Shown here: positions 1 to 7,776 of the stretch, in pieces
Layout: the number at the start of each line of letters is the position of its first letter
Numbering within the stretch: position 1 is the stretch's first letter
Source of the DNA: Actinobacteria bacterium HGW-Actinobacteria-6
GTDB taxonomy: Bacteria; Actinomycetota; Coriobacteriia; Anaerosomatales; Anaerosomataceae
Length of the DNA: 33,350 nt
Assembly: GCA_002841295.1 (NCBI GenBank)
Contig: PHEU01000022.1
Coordinates: forward strand, 1 to 33,350
Direction of reading: 5' to 3'
Notes under the pieces: generated by a model
Databases searched by the model: none
Told to the model about the DNA's origin: nothing
Seen by the model: the letters and a program-made list of their open reading frames with translations, nothing else
Position numbers and translations under genes: made by a program

Positions 1-819
1 GCCCGCGATCCATTCGTTTCGGGCATCCTCAAGCCGCTGGCGCTCCGTGGCAGTCGATCGGAGCTCCGCGGTGAGCACATCGAGCGCGTCGAAGACCTCG
101 CGATACGTGCGATATGGACGCTTGCGAGCACCCTGTGCCGAGGAACGACTTGCCGGAGTGCCCCGACGGTCGAGCGGCTCGGCGAAGTCACCTTCTGCCA
201 AAGCCGAGAGCCACGTCATCATGTGCACCAGCGGTCGCGCCAGTGCTCGGCCAGAGAGCCACGCGGTGCCGAGGACAACAGCCGCTCCGCCAGCCAGCAA
301 CGCCACCATGAGCATCCAGAGCCGGGGCTGTGAGACGGGAGCGTCCCCGCCGAGGTAAACCTGTGGTCCCGACGGTGACTCCTCAACCGACCTGCCGAGA
401 ATGAACGTGAGCTCGCGGCTGTCGATGGTCTCGACCCAGGTCGAGATCTTGGCCATGCCGACCGTTGCCGGCTTCTGACGGGCGAGCACGAGGCCGCCCG
501 GCGTGTAATGTACTGGCGCGTCAGCAGGCCGTGCGCTCTGGGCGATCTCGTCGCCGCTCTCGTCCAGAACCTGGACCCAGTATCCGGCCTTCCTGGCAGC
601 AGCGATTGTATCTGCGCCAAGCACCACGGTGTCGCTAGTAACACGTGTATCGGTGACCGCAGTGCGCAGGATGTCCGCGGACGGCGCGACCGCCTCGCGG
701 GTCTGATACGCCGACAGCGCCAGGCCGCCGACCCACAGCAAGAAGACGAGGCCGAGGCCGCCGACGAGCAGCACCACGCGCGTGAGGAAGTGGCCACTGA
801 GGCGACCCTCGAGCCTCAT
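1..819 (-). CDS. Sensor histidine kinase, 3' part cut by window edge
   Basis: This is the membrane sensor of a two-component system, and it should phosphorylate the response regulator encoded just upstream. Reading the minus strand from ATG at 819 gives 273 codons without a stop. They encode a transmembrane helix at about residues 13-38, an extracytoplasmic sensor region of roughly 130 residues, a second helix at about 173-197 and a HAMP-like linker. The last residues in the window (ERQRLEDARNEWIAG) are the usual lead-in to the HisKA phospho-acceptor box, so the His itself and the ATPase domain lie outside the window. The start overlaps the regulator stop as TGATG, which implies translational coupling. 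A GTG three bases earlier (822) is an alternative start. The ligand cannot be judged. The frame is easily missed because no stop falls inside the window. Confidence 0.88.
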   Translation of the reverse strand, partial: MRLEGRLSGHFLTRVVLLVGGLGLVFLLWVGGLALSAYQTREAVAPSADILRTAVTDTRVTSDTVVLGADTIAAARKAGYWVQVLDESGDEIAQSARPADAPVHYTPGGLVLARQKPATVGMAKISTWVETIDSRELTFILGRSVEESPSGPQVYLGGDAPVSQPRLWMLMVALLAGGAAVVLGTAWLSGRALARPLVHMMTWLSALAEGDFAEPLDRRGTPASRSSAQGARKRPYRTYREVFDALDVLTAELRSTATERQRLEDARNEWIAG

Positions 820-1541
820 CACCGCGCACCTGTCTCGGGCGGCAGCAGCTTGTAACCGAGGCCGCGCATCGTCACGAGGTACTGAGGCTGGCCGGGCCGC
901 GGCTCGATCTTCTCGCGCAGACGATGGATATGCACCTGCACGGTGTTGTCGTCGGATTCGCCGAGCGACTCCTCGCCCCAGACGAGGCGATAGAGCTGGC
1001 GCTTCGAGAAGACGCGCCCGGGATTGCGGCACAGATACGTCAGCAACTGGAACTCACGAGCGGGAATCGCCACTGCGCGGCCGTCGACTTCGAGGACTCC
1101 CTCAGCTTCGGACAGGCGGAAGCCGCCCCAGTCGAACACCTCGGTCGCGTTCTCGTCGGGTGCAAGGATCGATACCGCCGAGCGGCGCAGATGCGCTTTG
1201 ATGCGCGCGACCACCTCAAGCGGGTTGAATGGCTTCGTGACATAGTCATCGCCGCCAACACCGAAGCCCGTCAGCTTTTCGAGATCGCCGCTGCGGGCCG
1301 TGAGGAACAGGATCGGTGCCGAGGTGAACTCCCTGAGGTGAGTAGCCAGCGTGAAGCCATCACCATCGGGAAGCATGACGTCGAGCAGGATGAGCGCAGG
1401 CGAAGAGGCTTTGGCCGACGCAAGCGCTTCCGCGACCGTATTCGCCTCGGCAATATCGACGAGCCCCTCACGTTCCAGCACAAGGCGCAGCAGATCGATG
1501 ATCGGCTGCTCATCTTCCACTATGAGGATGCGCTCGGACAT
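819..1541 (-). CDS. OmpR/PhoB-family response regulator
   Basis: This is a 240-residue DNA-binding response regulator. The receiver domain (about 1-120) shows the acidic pair in ILIVEDEQ, the phospho-acceptor Asp in LLDVMLPDGDGF, the switch Thr in LFLTARSG and the conserved Lys in YVTKPFNPLEV. The C-terminal winged helix (about 140-235) has the hallmark VQVHIHRLREKIE and RGLGYKL segments. I place the start at 1541 because GGAGCAGGG lies just upstream. A longer reading to 1592 adds 17 residues with no homology and would run into the adapter-like sequence at 1592-1603. Its stop overlaps the kinase start by one base. Target genes are unknown; the divergent PadR operon is a neighbour but need not be a target. 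Confidence 0.93.
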   Translation of the reverse strand: MSERILIVEDEQPIIDLLRLVLEREGLVDIAEANTVAEALASAKASSPALILLDVMLPDGDGFTLATHLREFTSAPILFLTARSGDLEKLTGFGVGGDDYVTKPFNPLEVVARIKAHLRRSAVSILAPDENATEVFDWGGFRLSEAEGVLEVDGRAVAIPAREFQLLTYLCRNPGRVFSKRQLYRLVWGEESLGESDDNTVQVHIHRLREKIEPRPGQPQYLVTMRGLGYKLLPPETGAR

Positions 1542-1572
1542 GCCCTGCTCCGCTGTCGGGGTCGCGTCCATT

Positions 1573-1586
1573 GTAGCGACCGCTAC
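1573..1586. promoter_or_regulatory. Inverted repeat upstream of the response regulator
   Basis: GTAGCG-AC-CGCTAC is a perfect 6-base inverted repeat 32 bases upstream of the regulator start. Its place in the promoter/leader region fits an operator, possibly for autoregulation, but no second copy was found in the window. Confidence 0.35.
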
Positions 1587-1590
1587 CGCC

Positions 1591-1614
1591 AAGATCGGAA
1601 GAGTTCAGGCCGAG
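1591..1614. other. Illumina-adapter-like sequence
   Basis: AGATCGGAAGAG at 1592-1603 is identical to the first 12 bases of standard Illumina adapters. It is followed at once by TTCAG and GCCGAG, two words found in the same order in the older paired-end adapter tail. It lies in the gap between the response regulator and the PadR gene, where a small assembly error would not break a reading frame. It may be an adapter relic in the assembly, or chance. Confidence 0.4.
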
Positions 1615-1645
1615 TTCATGTACGACGCCAGTCTGACCTCGTCTC

Positions 1646-1684
1646 ACATAGTACCTTGACAGACATAGTACTCTGCCGCACACT
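1646..1684 (+). promoter_or_regulatory. PadR promoter with direct-repeat operator
   Basis: A perfect TTGACA -35 box lies at 1656-1661, with a weak -10 (CACACT) 17 bases on at 1679-1684. The -35 is bracketed by two exact copies of ACATAGTAC at 1646-1654 and 1663-1671, 17 bases apart. Half-sites of this type, containing ACATAG, also occur at the second PadR promoter near 8194-8227. I infer autoregulation by the PadR protein encoded downstream. Confidence 0.6.
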
Positions 1685-1705
1685 ACAGCCATTGGAGGTG
1701 ACCAC

Positions 1706-2059
1706 ATGGGCGACACACCGATCTCAAGCGATCTGATGCGAGGACATATCGACACGATCATCCTCGGCCTGCTCTCGGGCGAAGACCGCTACGGCTATGA
1801 CCTATGCAAGCAAGTCGCGCTGCTCTCGGACGGCGAGTACGAACTCAAAGAGCCCACGCTGTACTCGGCGTTCCGGCGGATGGAACCCGCAGGGCTGATC
1901 CGGTCGTACTGGGGCGAGGGCTCGCAGGGGGCACGGCGCAAGTACTATGCGATCACGGATGAGGGCAAGGCGGCGTATCGCCGCAACCTTGAAGACTGGA
2001 AACGTGCGCGGACGCTGATCGACCGACTGGTCTCAGGCGAGGGCGAGAAGGAGTTGTAA
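1706..2059 (+). CDS. PadR-family transcriptional regulator
   Basis: This 117-residue winged-helix repressor belongs to the PadR family. The N-terminal PadR fold covers about residues 13-90, with the typical DTIILGLLSGEDRYGYDLCKQV helix start, the KEPTLYSAFRRME recognition region and the wing segment GSQGARRKYYAITDEGKAAY. The short C-terminal helix suggests the compact subfamily-2 type. GGAGGTG lies 7 bases before the ATG. The stop codon overlaps the start of the next gene by one base (TAATG), so the two are translationally coupled. Such PadR genes commonly control the membrane protein behind them; the direct repeats around the -35 box support autoregulation. The inducer is unknown. Confidence 0.93.
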   Translation: MGDTPISSDLMRGHIDTIILGLLSGEDRYGYDLCKQVALLSDGEYELKEPTLYSAFRRMEPAGLIRSYWGEGSQGARRKYYAITDEGKAAYRRNLEDWKRARTLIDRLVSGEGEKEL

Positions 2060-2742
2060 TGGAAGCAATCAAGTATTACGTGAAGGGCGCCTTTCAGGGT
2101 GCGGCCGAGACCCCGGAGACGCTCGAGCAGCAGGAGGAACTCATTGCTGACCTCACCGCAAAGGTCGCGGACCTCGTGGCCGAGGGCAGGTCAGCCGACG
2201 AGGCGCTCGGCATCGCAATCGCGTCGCTCGGCGATCTCTCGGAACTTGTCGCTGAGTTCGCGCCAGCAGGTGGAGCTTCTGCGGTGCAACCGGTCCCGAC
2301 AGCACACGTGCAAGCGGCACGGCTAGACTTCCACGTCACGCTCGCGGCGATTGGCCTCGACGCCGCGTTCATGCTCTTCTGCACGGTGCTGGGCGCGATC
2401 ACGCACACGATCGAACCCGGCGCCGGCCTCGTGTTGTTCGCGCTGCTCGGCGCTACGGCCTGGTGGATTCGCACCGCATATGCGGCCTACATGGCGGACC
2501 CCGATACCGCCGAGATGCGCGAACTTGTATACAAGCCGCGCATCATGAAGGCGCTCGGCCTGTGGGCCGGCGCGTGCTTCGTTGCGATGGTAATGAATAT
2601 GGCAACGGGAACCGACTTCTGGTTCTGGCCGGTTTGGGTCGCCGCAACGGTGCTCCCGATCCGCGTGCTCGTCGAGCGCTGGGTAACCCGTCGGGGGATG
2701 TTCGCATCCGCGGTCGCGCCGGAGGGCGCGGCCGCCGCGTAG
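2059..2742 (+). CDS. Permease-prefix (HAAS) domain membrane protein
   Basis: This 227-residue protein has an N-terminal helical domain at about 1-75, with the TPETLEQQEELIADLTAKVADL and SADEALGIAIASLGDLSEL pattern of the permease prefix/HAAS domain. Two pairs of membrane helices follow, at about 95-135 and 165-205. It is translationally coupled to the PadR repressor (stop/start overlap TAATG). PadR-plus-HAAS-membrane-protein pairs are common in Gram-positive bacteria, and the HAAS domain is thought to link the membrane protein to the regulator. The transported or sensed compound is unknown. The same two-gene arrangement recurs at 6403-8163 with a larger membrane protein. The gene converges on the histidine kinase gene with a 16-base gap. 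Confidence 0.82.
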   Translation: MEAIKYYVKGAFQGAAETPETLEQQEELIADLTAKVADLVAEGRSADEALGIAIASLGDLSELVAEFAPAGGASAVQPVPTAHVQAARLDFHVTLAAIGLDAAFMLFCTVLGAITHTIEPGAGLVLFALLGATAWWIRTAYAAYMADPDTAEMRELVYKPRIMKALGLWAGACFVAMVMNMATGTDFWFWPVWVAATVLPIRVLVERWVTRRGMFASAVAPEGAAAA

Positions 2743-2758
2743 TCCGCTGCCCGTTGTG

Positions 2759-4807
2759 CTAGACCGCTGACGGTGCCTGCGCCGGAAGCGTGAGCGTGAA
2801 AGTCGAGCCGGCGCCTGCCTCGCTCTCAATCGTGATCTCGCCGCCGAGAAGGCGGGAGAACTCGCGAGAGATGCTTAGACCCAGACCGGTACCCGGGGGC
2901 GAGACAAGATCGGGCGTGGCGATTTGTGTGAATGCGTCGAAGATCCTCGGCAGGTCCTGCGCGGCTATCCCGCGCCCTGTATCAATCACGCCGATCGACA
3001 CGTCACCGTCTTGGTTGCGTCGCATCTCAACCGCAACGTATCCGCGATCCGTGAACTTGAGTGCGTTTCCGACCAGGTTAAGTAGAATCTGGCGTATCTT
3101 GTCGGCATCCGAGAGCAGCGTCCAGTCAACCTGATCGACCTGCAGGCGAAGATCGAGACCCTTCTCATCAGCCATAGGGCGCACGATTTCAAGGGTTTCC
3201 CGGACTATGGCCTCCACGTCAACCGGGTCCACGTGCACCTCGACCACTCCCGCCTCGATCTTGGACACGTCGAGCACATCGCTGACAAGCGCCAACAGGT
3301 GCTTGCCTGAGCGGTTGATCATGGCGACTTGCCGGCCCTGTTCCTCATTGAGTGTCCCGGCCATACCGCGGTAGAGGATATCCGAGAAACCGATGATGGA
3401 GTTGAGCGGCGTTCGCAGCTCGTGGCTCATCGATGCCAGGAATTCGCTCTTGGCGGCGGTCGCCTCTTGCAGGCCCTCGTTCGCCGCGACGAGTTCGGAC
3501 GTGCGCGCCTCAACAAGCGCCTCGAGGTTCTCTTGGTGCGCCTTAAGATCCCGCTCGGCCGCTTTTCGCTGACTGACGTCTTGGACTATGACGTGTATTA
3601 CCGGTCGGCCACCCAGCCTGATCAGGCTTGAGGCCACCTCCACATCGCACAGCGACCCGTCGGCCAGCCGGTGCTGAACCTCCAGTCGGGCGCGTCCCTC
3701 AGCGTTCACCCTGCGAAACGTGCCTTCGATCTGCTCAGGAGACAACATTGACAGATCTCGGATGCTCAACTGCTTGAACTGCTCGGCGGAATAGCCGTAG
3801 AAGTCGAGGGCGGCGGCGTTAGCATCGAAGATGTGACCATCGTTGGCGTCCATCAGGAACATCACGACCGAGTTGGCTGCGAATTGCTCGCGATACGAGC
3901 TCTCGCTTTCTCTGAGCGCCTGCTCTGCTGCTTGCCTTTCGACATCGGCGGTATCGACGCGTCGACCAATCCTGGACGCTGAGCGAAGAACCACGAGGGT
4001 TACCGTCACGACAACGATCACGATTGCGACCGACGTTGGAATCGGTCCACGCGACAAGCTGAACCTCACGTCAACGATCCCGAGTGCGCCGAAGGCGACG
4101 GCGGCGAAAGCGACCACCGGCAGGATTGCTCGCATGAGTTGTGCGCGAACCGTGTCGCCGAGGAAGAGCGAGAATGGGCGGCGATCGAGACCGAGCGCGG
4201 CTGTCCCAAAGCCCATCAACAGCATCCCAAGCGCTGCGAAGGCCGCGGGTGGGTACGGAGAGAGATCCAGAAGCAGAGGCGCGTCGTAGGCGTACCCGAC
4301 GACAAGCGAGAATCCGGCACCTGCGACTATCATCGACAGAACAACCGCGAGACGCCTGTGCCTGGGTTCCCTCGACTCGTACAGCATGAGTGTCGTCGCC
4401 AGCATCGCGAAGAGCAGCGCGACAACGGGCGACATGCGGCCCACCTGGCGCCCCTCGGTCATTTCGGCCGCCGTCACAAAGAACCGGTCAGGCGAAACCG
4501 GGATGCGGGCCAAGAAATCCAACAACTCAAGGACCACGACCGTCCACACGCTGAGGCCGACACCGAAAACCACGACACGTCCGCGCGGGCGAGAGACTCG
4601 GAGCCGAAACAGGAGTGCTGCGCTGAGGGCCAGGAAGACGAGTGCCGTGACGGGCACCATTGCGTCGTACCTCACTGTGCGACCGGCCAGCTCGAGGTCC
4701 CCCGCGACCCACCCAGCGAGCGAGATGCACGAGATTGCGCCCATGGTGAGCGCCGCAGCATACTGCATACCGCGAATTCGCACCTCGGTACTGGTCGCTC
4801 CTGCCAT
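2759..4807 (-). CDS. Orphan membrane PAS sensor histidine kinase
   Basis: This 682-residue kinase has about eight hydrophobic segments in residues 14-276, none of which I can place in a named sensor family. A PAS domain follows (about 303-415), then a coiled coil (415-455). The HisKA domain carries the phospho-acceptor at His462 in SMSHELRTPL, and the HATPase_c domain (about 565-675) has an N box around Asn577/Asn581, a G1 box DTGRG at 609-613 and a G2 box GTGLGLS at 639-645. All catalytic motifs look intact. No receiver domain is fused and no response regulator lies next to it, so the partner is elsewhere. The membrane region suggests sensing in or at the membrane and the PAS domain adds a cytoplasmic signal. 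No strong ribosome binding site precedes the ATG at 4807. Confidence 0.92.
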   Translation of the reverse strand: MAGATSTEVRIRGMQYAAALTMGAISCISLAGWVAGDLELAGRTVRYDAMVPVTALVFLALSAALLFRLRVSRPRGRVVVFGVGLSVWTVVVLELLDFLARIPVSPDRFFVTAAEMTEGRQVGRMSPVVALLFAMLATTLMLYESREPRHRRLAVVLSMIVAGAGFSLVVGYAYDAPLLLDLSPYPPAAFAALGMLLMGFGTAALGLDRRPFSLFLGDTVRAQLMRAILPVVAFAAVAFGALGIVDVRFSLSRGPIPTSVAIVIVVVTVTLVVLRSASRIGRRVDTADVERQAAEQALRESESSYREQFAANSVVMFLMDANDGHIFDANAAALDFYGYSAEQFKQLSIRDLSMLSPEQIEGTFRRVNAEGRARLEVQHRLADGSLCDVEVASSLIRLGGRPVIHVIVQDVSQRKAAERDLKAHQENLEALVEARTSELVAANEGLQEATAAKSEFLASMSHELRTPLNSIIGFSDILYRGMAGTLNEEQGRQVAMINRSGKHLLALVSDVLDVSKIEAGVVEVHVDPVDVEAIVRETLEIVRPMADEKGLDLRLQVDQVDWTLLSDADKIRQILLNLVGNALKFTDRGYVAVEMRRNQDGDVSIGVIDTGRGIAAQDLPRIFDAFTQIATPDLVSPPGTGLGLSISREFSRLLGGEITIESEAGAGSTFTLTLPAQAPSAV

Positions 4808-4978
4808 CCTTCACCGCCGAAATCCTCTGGCCAGCCTCCACGCTATCGTATACCGAATGCCACTTGATTGTGGGAAGTCGCCCGTCGCACCGGGATTGTG
4901 CAGTGCCTGACGCACCTTCACATCAACCACACACCTCCACCGGCCCGCTGGCATAGAGGTTGCGTAATACCCCCACGC

Positions 4979-4995
4979 GGTGGCGACTCGCCACC
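4979..4995 (+). promoter_or_regulatory. GC-rich hairpin ahead of the Cys-rich small protein gene
   Basis: GGTGGCG-ACT-CGCCACC forms a perfect 7-base-pair stem with a 3-base loop, 46 bases before the ATG at 5041. It is not followed by a T-run, so it is more likely a leader structure or an operator than a terminator. Confidence 0.4.
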
Positions 4996-5040
4996 GAAGG
5001 TGAGATGAAACGTCGGTATGGCGAAGTTATGGAGGCAGCT

Positions 5041-5349
5041 ATGAACACTGGAACCAGAATCGCCGTCAGCGCGATCGGCGGGTTTCTTGTGGCGGTGTTG
5101 CTGTTCGGTGCAGGACACGCGATGGTGCTCGCGCACGGGCTCGCAAGTTCGTGGCGCGGCAGCGTGACGAGCGTCCAGTCATCCGAGTGCCCGGTGTTCG
5201 GACAAGAGTCCAGCGACCCCACTGGCCGAGGACGCGGTAGCCGCATGGGTTATGACCGCAATGACTCCAGCGGTTGCTGTGGCTACGGGAGTGGCTACTC
5301 CGACCTTAGCCAGCGGGGATCCTGTAACCCGGGCACGGGTCGCTACTAG
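5041..5349 (+). CDS. Small membrane-anchored Cys-rich protein, unknown function
   Basis: I do not recognise this 102-residue protein. It has one hydrophobic segment at about residues 6-32 (signal anchor or uncleaved signal peptide). An exported, polar, Gly/Ser-rich tail follows with four Cys: one near ECPVFG, a CC pair in SGCCGYGSG and one in GSCNPG. The ATG at 5041 is preceded by GGAGGCAGCT. An in-frame upstream ATG at 4960 would add 27 residues but has no ribosome binding site and would swallow the hairpin at 4979-4995. Thirty bases separate it from the next gene, which is also a small single-helix protein with vicinal Cys, so the two probably work together. A metal-binding or redox role is possible but unproven. 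Confidence 0.65.
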   Translation: MNTGTRIAVSAIGGFLVAVLLFGAGHAMVLAHGLASSWRGSVTSVQSSECPVFGQESSDPTGRGRGSRMGYDRNDSSGCCGYGSGYSDLSQRGSCNPGTGRY

Positions 5350-5379
5350 CCAACCAATCCGCACAAAGGAGTGATCCGC

Positions 5380-5592
5380 ATGCTGTTCTTCTGGATACTC
5401 ATTTCACTCGCGATCTTCTTGCTCTTGCGTCAGGGCGACATTGTCGATGGTTGCTGCGGCGAACGTGTCGCGCAGGAGCAGCCACCCGGTGCGCCTGACA
5501 GCGACCCGATGTCTATCGTGCGTCAGCGACTCGCTCGCGGCGAAATCACCGCCGAGGAGTACGCCACTATCCGCAGAGCGTTGCAGGGCTAG
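5380..5592 (+). CDS. Small membrane protein with C-terminal SHOCT domain
   Basis: This 70-residue protein has an N-terminal membrane helix (about 2-18), a CC pair shortly after it, a short Pro-rich linker and a C-terminal SHOCT module. That module reads DPMSIVRQRLARGEITAEEY and then the usual basic helix end. SHOCT domains are short helical oligomerisation or tethering modules found at the ends of many small membrane proteins. I take ATG at 5380 as the start because AAAGGAG lies 8 bases upstream; the GTG at 5371 overlaps that ribosome binding site. It follows the Cys-rich gene by 30 bases and probably shares its transcript. The gene converges on the exonuclease gene with 14 bases between them. 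Confidence 0.78.
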   Translation: MLFFWILISLAIFLLLRQGDIVDGCCGERVAQEQPPGAPDSDPMSIVRQRLARGEITAEEYATIRRALQG

Positions 5593-5606
5593 TCCGGGTA
5601 GCGCAC

Positions 5607-6167
5607 CTACACGCGCTGCACCCGAACTCCGAGCTCCTTGATTGCATCATGCACGCTTCCGGCACCGATCGCATCTCGGCAATTGAGCGCAATATGCGCA
5701 CAGGCGATCGCGTCGGAAGCGGCGTCATGGTGCTGGAGTTCGATCCCACAATGCGCGCACACGGTTGGAAGCTTGTGGTTGTAGAGCCGGGGAAACGCCC
5801 GGCGGGCTAGCGCAACCGAGCACGCGTAGTGAGTGTTCGGCAGTGGGATGCGGTAGTGGTCGTGGAGCGCTCGCAGCACCGAGACGTCAAAGCTTGCCGA
5901 GTGCGCGAGCACGTACTGGCCGGCCAGGAACGGTTCGATGGCACCGTAGAGCTCGGCATAACTCGGAGCGAGAAGCGTCTGCGACGGCTTGATGCCGTGC
6001 ACGCTGATGTTGCGCGGGTCGTAGCGGTTGCCTGGCGGCCGAATCAACCAGGAAGCCGTCGAGGTAAGCTCCCCGTTCTCGATGACCGCCACGCCAAGCG
6101 CGCACGCTGAGTCTCGCGATGCTGTCGCCGTCTCGAAGTCGATTGCGACCCAGGTGTCGGGCATCAT
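5607..6167 (-). CDS. DEDD-family 3'-5' exonuclease (DnaQ-like)
   Basis: This protein of about 186 residues has the fold of DNA polymerase III epsilon-type exonucleases. Motif ExoI is AIDFETA (Asp and Glu, about residues 8-14). ExoII is AHSASFDVSVL. ExoIII is HHDAASDAIACAHI, with the His and Asp of the DEDDh subtype. The four acidic residues that bind two metal ions all appear present. Small stand-alone members act in repair or DNA/RNA end trimming; the substrate cannot be told from sequence. I place the start at ATG 6167, overlapping the stop of a small upstream gene as ATGA; ATG 6164 is equally possible. A longer ATG at 6227 would cover the C-terminal third of that gene without homology. Confidence 0.9.
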   Translation of the reverse strand: MMPDTWVAIDFETATASRDSACALGVAVIENGELTSTASWLIRPPGNRYDPRNISVHGIKPSQTLLAPSYAELYGAIEPFLAGQYVLAHSASFDVSVLRALHDHYRIPLPNTHYACSVALARRAFPRLYNHKLPTVCAHCGIELQHHDAASDAIACAHIALNCRDAIGAGSVHDAIKELGVRVQRV

Positions 6168-6337
6168 CCGATCGGCCGCCCAAAGAGCTTTCGGAGGCGC
6201 CCGGAGAGTGTGAGCTTCGGCTCGCATGGGCGCGAGTCAGGTGAGCGGTTGCTCGCCGGCGAGACACACATGCCCGTGCCCGCCTGCCGGTTACGCTCGG
6301 GATAGTAGACGCAGTACTTGCACCAGACTTTAGGCAA
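6164..6337 (-). CDS. Tiny Cys-rich protein coupled to the exonuclease
   Basis: This 57-residue reading frame is too short to appear in ordinary ORF lists. It starts at TTG 6337, with GGAAAGG 6 bases upstream, and ends in TGA overlapping the exonuclease ATG (ATGATG), a typical coupled junction. It begins MPKVWCKYCVYYPERN and has a CxxC pair followed by Cys in GMCVSP and in PCEPKL, then a basic tail (GRLRKLFGRPIG). The four Cys suggest a small zinc or iron-sulfur site, and the basic tail could touch nucleic acid. A TTGACG element and an ACACT-C-AGTGT palindrome (6380-6390) lie upstream, but a convincing -10 is missing. The function is unknown. Confidence 0.55.
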   Translation of the reverse strand: MPKVWCKYCVYYPERNRQAGTGMCVSPASNRSPDSRPCEPKLTLSGRLRKLFGRPIG

Positions 6338-6402
6338 AGCGAGCCTTTCCGAGGAGTGCGGAGCCAGCGAGATGCCGCCACACTCAGTGTAGCGTCAACC
6401 GG

Positions 6403-7773
6403 CTAGATGAAGCCAAACAGCGGCGGGAAAGCCACTACAACGATTGCCGCCCACACCGCATAGACAGGCACATAGTCGGTCTGCCATTTCTCGATTGCAG
6501 CGAAGGTCCCTCGGCGCATCAGGAAGCGAACATAGAGCACTCCCGACCAGGCCAGGTTGACCAGCAGGATCACGTTCTCGCCCAGGGCGGCTACCCTGTT
6601 GGGCGAGAAGCCGAACTCGCTGATACGCGCCGCGATGGCCCAAAGCGCGATTCCATTGGCGGCGAGCGCACTCACCACAAGCACAACCTGAAGCACGTCG
6701 AAGAATCCCGGAGGCGCTAACCGGTCGCGAGCTGAAACCGAGTACAGCAGAAGCCCCAGGACCACCGCCAGGAGCAAGTCGAATGCGATGAGCACCTCGC
6801 GGTCGACGTTCACTCCCCTTCCGGTCCAAAGCACGGTTCCCAGGAACATGAGCAGCGCAACGGTGAAGAGCGGCGTGAATAGTCGTGTGAGCACCGGCGC
6901 CATGTTCTCTATCACACTCTGTTTGGCCTCTACCAGCCAGGAAGCCACCAGTACCGCACCGGCCGCACCGCACGGGAGCACCCAGGATCCGAGGAGGGTA
7001 TCGACGCCAACGCCGATGGCCTGGAAGATCATCGCTGTGAACCCCATGAGAAGGCCACCGCCGAGCGCGATCAGGACGTAGTAGATGAACAACTCGCCTG
7101 AGAAGCGGATGAAGTCCATCCGCCCGTCGACTTCCCTCCAGCGACCACCGGCGTAGGCAACGCCGACCACGAGCCACAGCGCAATCGGCAGGTGGAGCGC
7201 CGCGAGCACCAGCGTGCTGCCCTCGGAGGCGAAGGGGAAAGCGTTGACGACCACTGCAGCCACCACGAATGCGCCCGCCAGCCAGCGGACGGTCGAGCTA
7301 CTGAGCCGCCGCTTCCACACGAAGTAACCGGTCAGGAGCGGCAGCACGAACAGGCTCAGGTTACGCGCGTAGAAGCCGAATTCGCTATCCATCGAGATGC
7401 CGAGAAGCGCTGGCAACTTGATGAACACCGCAGCTGCCACTGCAAGCGAGAACGCGACTAGCGCGTCCGTGAGCACCGCGCTCTTGGAACCCTTGTCATC
7501 CGGGCCCATCACGACGAGTTGCTTCCACAGCCGCTCCGAGTGCTCGCGCGCGAACTCCCGGGACAGAGTGTCCAAGTCGCCCATGCGCTTGACCGCCACG
7601 AGGAACGCTTCGTCCGTATCGAGTCCGGCCGCGATGAGTCCGCCTATCTGCTCTCGCATGTGGTCTTCGAGCTCAGCCACATCAACCGGATGGATCGCCT
7701 GTCGGCGGCTGAGGTAGTCGCGCCACTGGTCGATTTGCGCCTCGAGTGCTGTGTCGTGATCTATGTTGGGCAC
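6403..7773 (-). CDS. Large permease-prefix (HAAS) domain membrane protein
   Basis: This 456-residue protein has an N-terminal HAAS/permease prefix domain (about 1-80, with VDVAELEDHMREQIGGLIAAGLDTDEAF and KRMGDLDTLSREF). Roughly twelve membrane helices then run to the C-terminus, which ends FPPLFGFI. The membrane part resembles DUF4153-type polytopic proteins, though I am not certain of the family. It starts at GTG 7773, with AAGGAG 8 bases upstream and only 3 bases after the PadR stop, so the two form an operon. It parallels the PadR/HAAS pair at 1706-2742 but with a much longer membrane part. A role in transport or in envelope stress is likely; no substrate-binding motif is recognisable. 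Confidence 0.8.
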   Translation of the reverse strand: MPNIDHDTALEAQIDQWRDYLSRRQAIHPVDVAELEDHMREQIGGLIAAGLDTDEAFLVAVKRMGDLDTLSREFAREHSERLWKQLVVMGPDDKGSKSAVLTDALVAFSLAVAAAVFIKLPALLGISMDSEFGFYARNLSLFVLPLLTGYFVWKRRLSSSTVRWLAGAFVVAAVVVNAFPFASEGSTLVLAALHLPIALWLVVGVAYAGGRWREVDGRMDFIRFSGELFIYYVLIALGGGLLMGFTAMIFQAIGVGVDTLLGSWVLPCGAAGAVLVASWLVEAKQSVIENMAPVLTRLFTPLFTVALLMFLGTVLWTGRGVNVDREVLIAFDLLLAVVLGLLLYSVSARDRLAPPGFFDVLQVVLVVSALAANGIALWAIAARISEFGFSPNRVAALGENVILLVNLAWSGVLYVRFLMRRGTFAAIEKWQTDYVPVYAVWAAIVVVAFPPLFGFI

Positions 7774-7776
7774 GGT

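Noticed and set aside
924-1736. Long plus-strand frame of 270 codons
   Set aside because: It runs antisense to the response regulator, whose receiver and winged-helix motifs are all intact; the frame has no family pattern.
4139-4867. Plus-strand frame of 242 codons
   Set aside because: Antisense to the membrane part of the histidine kinase; highly charged with no domain.
4966-4976. ATACCCCC sequence resembling half of a copper-sensor (CsoR) site
   Set aside because: There is no matching GGGGGTAT arm, and no CsoR-type gene is in the window.
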